This document shows positions 46,319 to 52,507 of a stretch of 64,000 nt of DNA, piece after piece (within the stretch, counting starts at the first letter, position 1; every line of letters starts with the position of its first letter). Below the pieces are notes generated by a model. That model did no database searches, had not been told where the DNA came from, and was given only the letters and a program-made list of their open reading frames with translations. The stretch spans positions 2,449,501 through 2,513,500 of the forward strand of contig NZ_CP090959.1 in NCBI RefSeq assembly GCF_024138675.1, written 5' to 3'. The DNA comes from Simiduia sp. 21SJ11W-1 (GTDB taxonomy: Bacteria; Pseudomonadota; Gammaproteobacteria; Pseudomonadales; Cellvibrionaceae). Made by a program: the position numbers and the translations under genes.

Positions 46319-46361
46319 GATGCGAGGCTTTGGTAAAAGTAACTCGCATCAAACCAAAGCC
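46319..46361 (+). repeat. Two interleaved inverted repeats after the OYE gene
   Basis: GATGCGAG (46319-46326) pairs with CTCGCATC (46343-46350), and GGCTTTGGT (46326-46334) pairs with ACCAAAGCC (46353-46361). The arms alternate, so both stems cannot easily form together. Immediately downstream of the OYE stop and abutting the inverted-repeat element. Confidence 0.6.
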
Positions 46362-46597
46362 CCGCATGCGGCACTGTTGTCCCATAGTTTAAGTTTCCAT
46401 AGAAGGCAGACGTTGATACTACCTATTTCTCAGAGTTTCTAAGCGATATCTGGACATGATATCTGGGGCGAAGTTTGTGACACGACGTAAATACATCCAT
46501 GTAGTCTCGACACCCGCGTCCATGCGGGTGACGGTCACAAACTCAGCCCCATATTCCATGCCTGTAGATTTGTGGGACAGCAGTGCCGCATGCGGGG
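46360..46597. repeat. 238-bp imperfect inverted-repeat element (MITE-like), copy A
   Basis: Outer arms 46360-46384 and 46573-46597 are reverse complements at 24 of 25 positions; inner arms 46465-46481 and 46534-46550 match at 15 of 17. The centre holds small hairpins TACATCCATGTA and ACCCGC-GTCCAT-GCGGGT. The left arm spacer is 80 bases against 22 on the right, as if about 58 bases were gained or lost. No reading frame. The right half recurs at 55406. The element ends in a GC-rich palindrome plus T6, which may terminate the OYE transcript. Confidence 0.75.
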
Positions 46598-46650
46598 ATT
46601 TTTTGATTTTTCCAACCATCCTGCCTTGAAAAACACGAACGAATCAGCCA

Positions 46651-46678
46651 TAAAAAAACCGGGGCCAGGCCCCGGTTT
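46651..46678 (-). terminator. Rho-independent terminator of the second subtilase gene
   Basis: Minus strand: CCGGGGC-CTG-GCCCCGG then a run of T. Lies 48 bases beyond the protease stop. Confidence 0.9.
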
Positions 46679-46726
46679 AATCAAATGCGTGAAGTTACTC
46701 ACGCGGTTTCACAGCCAATCAGCTAA

Positions 46727-49063
46727 CTAGTTCCACTCAACATTCAGATCAACGCCCGAGTAGGCACGGTAACCGTAAATGCTGATGTACCAGGTGCCGG
46801 CGGCCGGGCTGTTTTGCGTGCACGACTCGGTGTTACCACTCTCGTAGGGGCGGCAATCGTAGGCGCTGGATGTTGGCTGGGCACCGTAGCGTACATACAA
46901 ATCCGCATCGCCACTGCCGCCAGACATGTTTACATTCATGATGCTCATACCCGCTGGAATTTCAACGGTGTAGTGGCTCCACGAACGGCGCGCACCGGAC
47001 AAATCGGTAGCGTTAGCACTGCCTGCACCACTGCCGCCGCCTGTGGAAGGCTCGGTGTATGAACCGGTAAGGCTAACGTTGGCAAAACTTGAGTAAGCTT
47101 TTACGCGCACGTAGTAGGTACCCGCTTGCGCTGTGGCGATCGGGCAAGACTCCGCATTGCCGGATTTGTACGGGCGGCAATCGTAGGTGCTGTCTGTGGG
47201 TGCTGCACCAAAACGCACATACAAATCGGCATCGCCTGAGCCACCGGCCATATCGAAGGTGAGGTTGGTGGCACCCGCTGGCACCTCCATGGTGTAGTTA
47301 AGCTCGCTGCCAGTGCTGGCAGACAAACCGGTTTGGGCCACGCCATTTACCAACTCGCTGCCACCGCCTGTGCCGCCGCCGGTATCACCGGAACAGCCAA
47401 AGGTGGTGAGGTAATCGCTGGCCGCTTTTGCCTTCACAATACCGTTGCCGAAGTACACATCGTGGCCGTTAGTGCCCGCATCTTCAGCGGTTGCTTTCAG
47501 CGCGTTGCGAATGTCGGTACCGGTACAGGCCGGGTGGTTAGACCACACCAGCGCCGCCACACCGGCAACGGCAGGCGTAGCCATGGAAGTACCGCTCATG
47601 TAACCGTAGTCGCCGGCTTCAATGGCAATGGAGGCAGTGCCTGCACCCATTAAGGCGCTGCGATCTTCCAGTGCTGCACCTACCGCAGGAATGCTGGTGG
47701 TGTTGGTATCGCCCAAGGTGCCAGAAAGTACACCGGCCACATTGTTCACAATAATTGCGCCAATGCCGCCACTGTTTTGGCAGTTTTTAACTTTATCGTG
47801 GAAGGAGATATTGCCGCGATCAATCAAACACACTTTGCCACTGGCGCCACCGTCAGTTGCTTCAGCGGTGCCCATAAAATACAGCGAACCGGAAACAGAG
47901 CCGAGGTTTTCAAAGGCAGATGCCGCGTAGCCTGTGCCACCGGCGGTCAGTGATGGCAGCGTTGCGCCACCCGACGGGTAGGTAGACAAGGTATTAACGC
48001 CACCGGCGGTAACTTCAACACAGTTGGTTTGTGTGCCGTTGCACGAAGGGTGCTGGGAAAAATCGGCAATCACGTTGTCTGCATCGTTGGCACCCACCAT
48101 CATTACAGAATCGTAACCGGCGGGGTATGAACGCACAGTATTGCCATCGTTACCGGCGGCCGCCAATACCAAACCACCGTTGTTGGTGAAGTTTTTAAAG
48201 GCGTTTTCTTCGGTTGTGTTGGCCGCACCACCGCCAAGGCTCATGGTGATGATATTTGCACCGGCTGCGGCACATAAGTTTGCAGCTTGTGCCAGGTCTG
48301 ATGAGTAGCCCCAGCCTGCATCGTTGAACACTTTAATAATGTGCATGGGCACACCGGGCGCCATACCCACTACACCAAAGCCGTTATCCATTGCACCTAC
48401 AGTGCCGGCAACGTGGGTACCGTGTGGGCCGCCATCGGCGTACCAGTTACCGGTGCCGGAATCGTTATCCCCGGTAATGGAATTCCAATCAAAATCGTTA
48501 TTAATACCACCGGTTTCACCGGTAGAGCCGGCAATACCGGAATCGATTACACACACCTTCTGGCCAGACTGCAGCGACAGCTGGTTGGCCTGAGACTGAT
48601 ACACAGCATAGGGCGTAAGTTGCGTTTGGGCGGGGTTGCCCACGTCATCGTTATACAAACCCATCAAGCGGCGCGGCACGTCTTCTTCAACGTATTCAAC
48701 CGTAGGGTCCATACGCAGCTCTGTTACTGCGCGCTCGCTAAGCTCGGCTGCAATGGCGTGGTTGTGTTTCATGTTCAAGCGCACCTTGGCACCACGCGCT
48801 TCTAGCTTCTGGCGAGCTTTCGCCATATCACGCTCGCTGAACACGCTAAAGCCGGCACCGGCCATGGCGGTGTTGGTGGTTGTTTGCTTGTACTTGACGA
48901 TGTAGCGCTTGGGCAGGTGCGAACCGTCAGCGGCAACGGCTGCATTGGCGCTACCAAGTGCCATGGGTTGTGCGTCAGCCTGGGCGCCCACATGGGCAGA
49001 CAAGGCCAAACCGAATACGCTTGCAGTCACTGCAGAGGCTAATTTCTTAACGGGGAAGTTCAT
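46727..49063 (-). CDS. Secreted S8 protease with PA insert and two PPC domains
   Basis: 778 residues: signal peptide (cleavage near VGAQADA), propeptide (YIVKYKQ to about 130), peptidase S8 with Asp174 (CVIDSGIAG), His214 (PHGTHVAG), Asn304 (AAAGNDGNT) and Ser493 (GTSMATPAVAG), a PA domain (about 385-485) between Asn and Ser, then a Gly-rich linker and two PPC domains (about 580-665 and 690-778), each with GGSGDADLYVR and CRPY-x-SGN. PPC domains are usually removed or aid secretion and binding. The catalytic part is paralogous to the protease at 6221. Monocistronic. Confidence 0.95.
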   Translation of the reverse strand: MNFPVKKLASAVTASVFGLALSAHVGAQADAQPMALGSANAAVAADGSHLPKRYIVKYKQTTTNTAMAGAGFSVFSERDMAKARQKLEARGAKVRLNMKHNHAIAAELSERAVTELRMDPTVEYVEEDVPRRLMGLYNDDVGNPAQTQLTPYAVYQSQANQLSLQSGQKVCVIDSGIAGSTGETGGINNDFDWNSITGDNDSGTGNWYADGGPHGTHVAGTVGAMDNGFGVVGMAPGVPMHIIKVFNDAGWGYSSDLAQAANLCAAAGANIITMSLGGGAANTTEENAFKNFTNNGGLVLAAAGNDGNTVRSYPAGYDSVMMVGANDADNVIADFSQHPSCNGTQTNCVEVTAGGVNTLSTYPSGGATLPSLTAGGTGYAASAFENLGSVSGSLYFMGTAEATDGGASGKVCLIDRGNISFHDKVKNCQNSGGIGAIIVNNVAGVLSGTLGDTNTTSIPAVGAALEDRSALMGAGTASIAIEAGDYGYMSGTSMATPAVAGVAALVWSNHPACTGTDIRNALKATAEDAGTNGHDVYFGNGIVKAKAASDYLTTFGCSGDTGGGTGGGSELVNGVAQTGLSASTGSELNYTMEVPAGATNLTFDMAGGSGDADLYVRFGAAPTDSTYDCRPYKSGNAESCPIATAQAGTYYVRVKAYSSFANVSLTGSYTEPSTGGGSGAGSANATDLSGARRSWSHYTVEIPAGMSIMNVNMSGGSGDADLYVRYGAQPTSSAYDCRPYESGNTESCTQNSPAAGTWYISIYGYRAYSGVDLNVEWN

Positions 49064-49791
49064 ACTTTCTCAATCCTACTTAAGTGTGTCTTTTATAATT
49101 ATCAGGCGCGAAAAGAGGACACCTTGCCATTCCGTGGCGAACAAAGCAGAGAGAATAAAACAACCACAACAGAAAACCCGGCCACGCGTGACACGCGCAG
49201 AAATAGGACATAGGTTCAATGAAAGGCCTGCCAGCTTATGCTGAAAATTATTCTGATTTCCCTAGCCTTGCGACAATGCGCGAAGGCCATGCAACTCTTT
49301 TTGCACCTCGAATATAGGCAAGTTCATGAACCAGGAGAAGTGGGCCGGAACAATCGGGAATCATTAATACTTTTTTTAATAAACTTTGATCTTTTATAGC
49401 TCAAACAACAATAAACACCGCAATTAGGGCAAAGATGAACCACAAGTCAGACTTAAAAGTCACAATAATTATTTTTCAGAACACGGATTTTTACCCCTTT
49501 TGTTGAAAACATACTGAAAAATTGTGAAAGCAATATGACTTTTACACACACATCGCCCCCTGCCCGCGCGCGAAACCGCGCGCAAAAAAGAACAGATGTA
49601 CCAACTGAAACCGAAAAAATTCATACTAAAGCATGTACCAGTCAGCAAGACCAACCTGCTTACACTAGCCTGCTCGCATCCGATGAAACGAATAATTATT
49701 CAGTTACACCTTCGCAAATTTCGCACGACCAAATCGCTACCCCCCTCCCAACCCCATGTAGCCAATATAAAACACCGGCAACTAACAATAA
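49064..49791. other. Long AT-rich intergenic region
   Basis: Over 700 bases, clearly richer in A and T than its flanks. It must hold the promoter of the subtilase on the right-to-left strand. A perfect hairpin GCGCGCG-AAAC-CGCGCGC lies at 49566-49583, without a T run. Open frames exist (for example 49535-49798) but are lysine/threonine-rich, lack an RBS and run into the heptamer tract, so I do not call them. Confidence 0.5.
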
Positions 49792-49868
49792 AAACTAGAA
49801 ACTAGAAACTAGAAACTAGAAACTAGAAACTAGAAACTAGAAACTAGAAACTAGAAACTAGAAACTAG
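49792..49868 (+). repeat. Eleven tandem copies of AAACTAG
   Basis: 77 bases of perfect heptanucleotide repeat, unit AAACTAG, with no variant copy. It ends 18 bases before the -35 of a putative promoter and 55 bases before the hydroxylase start. The unit contains CTAG, usually rare in bacterial DNA. A 7-bp unit would alter helical phase when copies are gained or lost. Confidence 0.97.
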
Positions 49869-49886
49869 CCACTTTCCTCCTAGACA

Positions 49887-49915
49887 TTAACCAACACCAA
49901 CACATTTTTTATACG
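49887..49915 (+). promoter_or_regulatory. Putative promoter between the heptamer tract and the hydroxylase gene
   Basis: TTAACC (49887-49892), 17-base spacer, TATACG (49910-49915). Each hexamer matches the sigma-70 consensus at four of six. The transcript would have almost no leader before the GTG at 49924. Confidence 0.4.
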
Positions 49916-49923
49916 AGATACCC

Positions 49924-50649
49924 GTGCAGTATTTTTCAATATTTAATGACCTGCTGATTTTTTGGGTGCAGGCTCCTTGGCCACTCGCACTGGCCATCGC
50001 CTTTGCCGCCAACAGCGCCGCATTTCTTCTTGCATGCACAGCCATTAGCGCACTACTTGAATTTGCCCCGGCGGCCCTTGGCCTAAAACCATTAAACACA
50101 CGAAAACTGAAGCCTGGGCAAATTAGCTACGAGCGCAAGTGGGGGCTGATTGCGTGTTTCATGTTTGCATTACTAAGCCTGCTCACCCGCACCTTGGCTG
50201 ATGCCCTGTGGCCCACAAGTGTTGGTATGGCGGCATTGCAAGCGCTGGGCTTTATATTATTTTATGAAGTCTATTCGTTTGTCGTGCACAGGCTTTTGCA
50301 CACGCCCTTGTTTCGGCGCATACACCGAGTCCATCACCGCTCCGTTGTGACAACACCCTGGAGCGCTTACAGCGTGCACCCGGTAGAGGCAGCCCTGATT
50401 GGGCTAAGCGCACCGCTCTACATGCTGGCATTGCCTTTGAGCTTAGGCGTGGCATTCGTGCTGCATTTTGCCGGCATACTGCTCACCATAGGTTTACACG
50501 CCAATATTACACACAGGCGCCAGCACACCTGGGGGTTGCCTGCCATTGCCCGGCACGGCGCACATCACACGCGTGGCAATGTGAACTACGGCTTTACCCA
50601 GCCGCTGCTGGATAAAGCTTTAAAAACTCACGCAACAGGCACAGAGTAA
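49924..50649 (+). CDS. Fatty acid hydroxylase / sterol desaturase family membrane protein
   Basis: 241 residues with several transmembrane segments and the histidine boxes of the FAH superfamily: HRLLH near 120, HRVHH near 133, HANITH near 195 and HGAHH near 215, which bind a di-iron centre. Such enzymes hydroxylate or desaturate lipids, carotenoids or sterol-like molecules at the membrane; the substrate is not predictable. The start is GTG at 49924 with only a weak GAGA before it. The heptamer tract and a putative promoter lie directly upstream, suggesting variable expression. Confidence 0.85.
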   Translation: MQYFSIFNDLLIFWVQAPWPLALAIAFAANSAAFLLACTAISALLEFAPAALGLKPLNTRKLKPGQISYERKWGLIACFMFALLSLLTRTLADALWPTSVGMAALQALGFILFYEVYSFVVHRLLHTPLFRRIHRVHHRSVVTTPWSAYSVHPVEAALIGLSAPLYMLALPLSLGVAFVLHFAGILLTIGLHANITHRRQHTWGLPAIARHGAHHTRGNVNYGFTQPLLDKALKTHATGTE

Positions 50650-50733
50650 ATCCCTTTAACCTGCGAGGTACTGCTGGCTGGGATCAAGAGCCGCTTTGTT
50701 TTAGAATCGCAATTTTATTTAGGCCGCGCCCTC

Positions 50734-51390
50734 ATGGATAACCAATCGTTCAACGCCGATCATCAACAGGCTTTGTTTGACATCATGCGTCACCGGCGCG
50801 ACGTGCGCGGCAATAACTTTACCTCCACGCCTATTCCGCAAGATGTCATCAACACCATCCTGGAGGCGGCAACACTTGCACCTTCTGTGGGCTTTTCCCA
50901 ACCTTGGGAGTTCGTAATGGTGACCGACCCACACATAAAAACCCAAATCCGCGACAGCTTTAACAAAGCCAATGCCCAAGGCCAAGCGCAATTTTTGGAT
51001 GCAAAGCAAGAGCAGTACAAACAGCTCAAACTGGAAGGCATTATGGAGGCACCGGTAAACATTGCAGTGTTCTACAAGCCTTCTTCTAAACCTGTGCTTG
51101 GCCAGAACACCATGAAAGAAATGGGGGAATACAGCGTGGTATGCGCCATTCAAAATATGTGGTTATCCGCCCGCAGCCTGAATGTGGGCATGGGCTGGGT
51201 GAGCATTTTATGCCCCCACACAGTCAAGCGCCTATTAAAGGCGCCCGAGGAATGTAAACTGGTGGGCTATTTGTGCCTGGGCTATGTGAAAACATTTTAC
51301 GATTCCCCCGAGCTTGAACGCCTGCGCTGGGAAAAGCGCAAGCACCTGGAACAGGCCGTGCACACAAACGCCTTTCCCACAGCCGATTAA
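50734..51390 (+). CDS. bluB: 5,6-dimethylbenzimidazole synthase
   Basis: 218 residues, nitroreductase-like flavoenzyme that breaks down FMNH2 to make the lower ligand of vitamin B12. Family blocks: MRHRRDVRGNNF near the start, AATLAPSVGFSQPWEFV, and MGWVSILCP. No cobalamin riboswitch is visible in the 84 bases upstream and no cob/cbi genes are near, so it may serve salvage or remodelling of cobamides. RBS is weak (AGG ten bases before the ATG). Confidence 0.9.
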   Translation: MDNQSFNADHQQALFDIMRHRRDVRGNNFTSTPIPQDVINTILEAATLAPSVGFSQPWEFVMVTDPHIKTQIRDSFNKANAQGQAQFLDAKQEQYKQLKLEGIMEAPVNIAVFYKPSSKPVLGQNTMKEMGEYSVVCAIQNMWLSARSLNVGMGWVSILCPHTVKRLLKAPEECKLVGYLCLGYVKTFYDSPELERLRWEKRKHLEQAVHTNAFPTAD

Positions 51391-51399
51391 CAACCCGGA

Positions 51400-51777
51400 T
51401 TACTTGCCTTCAAGCTTTGCGCCCAGCTGCAGCACGGCTACTTCAATGCGTTTTAACTCCCGCATTAACGAGCTGCGGTTCATCTCCTGCATGACCCACT
51501 GTTTGCAGGCAATTTGCACCATTGCGGCCAGCAATAAGCACACACCCCAAAATACCTGGCCTTCCAGATTAATAGCGGTAAAAAACTCATAGCCCGTCCA
51601 GAACATCACGCCGGTGACCAGCAAAGTAATCACATGCAATAACACCACCCAGCGCCCAAGGCCCGCGTTAAATGCGCCCATTGCCATCTCGAACATGCCT
51701 TCGCGCTCATTCACAGCCGCTTTAATGGCCGCGGCCTCGCTTTCAAGTGCAGTTTTAATCCGATCATCAATACTCAT
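51400..51777 (-). CDS. DUF6768-like two-TM membrane protein
   Basis: 125 residues: an N-terminal soluble helix (SIDDRIKTALESEAAAIKAAV), two transmembrane segments (WVVLLHVITLLVTGVMFW and VFWGVCLLLAAMVQIAC) and a coiled C-terminal helix (EMNRSSLMRELKRIEVAVLQL). Proteins of this layout are found directly after ECF sigma genes. Its start overlaps the sigma stop by four bases. It may be the sigma factor's membrane partner, possibly an anti-sigma (inference), although it lacks the zinc-finger HxxxCxxC motif. Confidence 0.75.
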   Translation of the reverse strand: MSIDDRIKTALESEAAAIKAAVNEREGMFEMAMGAFNAGLGRWVVLLHVITLLVTGVMFWTGYEFFTAINLEGQVFWGVCLLLAAMVQIACKQWVMQEMNRSSLMRELKRIEVAVLQLGAKLEGK

Positions 51778-52340
51778 TTGCAGCTCCTTTGGGGAGTTTG
51801 TGGTTCAAATTTTTGCTTTAGCCTGGCCCTTGCGCGGGCCAAGCGTGACTTCACAGTGCCGGTTGGTATATCCAACACAACGGCCAGTTCCGCCACGCTT
51901 AATTCATCAAGGTAAAACAGCTGAATAATCTGCCGCTCGATTACCGGCAAACGCTTTAACGACGCACGCACATCCAGGCAGTCTTCCAGTTGGGCAATGG
52001 CCTCCACTTGCCCTTCTGCTACGTCACCTGCATCTACCTGAGTGCCCCTACGCCTGAGTGCATCCAGCAACTGCCAGCGCACACGGGTATACATCCAGGC
52101 GCGAAAGGCACCGGCAAACTTGAGCCTACGCACCTGCTTGGCCATTTTCACCCAGGCCTCCTGCACGGCATCTTGCGCGAGCGCGTGGTCCTGACAGATG
52201 CCATAGGCAAAATGCAGCAAGGGCTGATTTAGCCTCTCATACAGGCGTGCATAGGCTTTTTTACTGCCCTGCTGTGCTTCAAGCACCAGCAATTCAAGCT
52301 CGGCATGGTTTACGCTCAAGGGCTCATTTCCAAGGTTCAT
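51774..52340 (-). CDS. ECF RNA polymerase sigma factor
   Basis: 188 residues with sigma region 2 (about 20-90, FAYGICQDHALAQDAVQEAWVKM and AFRAWMYTRVRWQLLDALRRR) and region 4 (about 125-180, LPVIERQIIQLFYLDELSVAELAVVLDIPTGTVKSRLARAR). Small-sigma type. It forms an operon with the DUF6768 protein, and is divergent from the ImpA-like metalloprotease gene, a possible target. No strong RBS precedes the ATG. Confidence 0.93.
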   Translation of the reverse strand: MNLGNEPLSVNHAELELLVLEAQQGSKKAYARLYERLNQPLLHFAYGICQDHALAQDAVQEAWVKMAKQVRRLKFAGAFRAWMYTRVRWQLLDALRRRGTQVDAGDVAEGQVEAIAQLEDCLDVRASLKRLPVIERQIIQLFYLDELSVAELAVVLDIPTGTVKSRLARARARLKQKFEPQTPQRSCK

Positions 52341-52507
52341 TCATAAAAATGCTTTATTCATAGACGGGTAAGCAGCCCTAGCGGTTCATTTATTTGCGCC
52401 CCCACTTAACCCACCCGGCCTAGGCCAACCTGCCCATCAGGCCAATACCGCCATTGCCCCCAGCGCCTTAGCATAGCCTCATCATTACTTCTGGGTTTAA
52501 CGCCGTT

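Noticed and set aside
46319-46361. H-type pseudoknot
   Set aside because: The connecting loops (0, 8 and 2 bases) are too short to span stems of 8-9 bp.
49535-49798. 87-codon frame before the heptamer tract
   Set aside because: No RBS, low-complexity composition and its end runs into the repeat tract.
49792-49868. CRISPR array
   Set aside because: The heptamers are contiguous with no spacers, and there are no cas genes in the window.
50650-50733. Cobalamin riboswitch before bluB
   Set aside because: The gap is only 84 bases and has no B12-box-like sequence or suitable fold.
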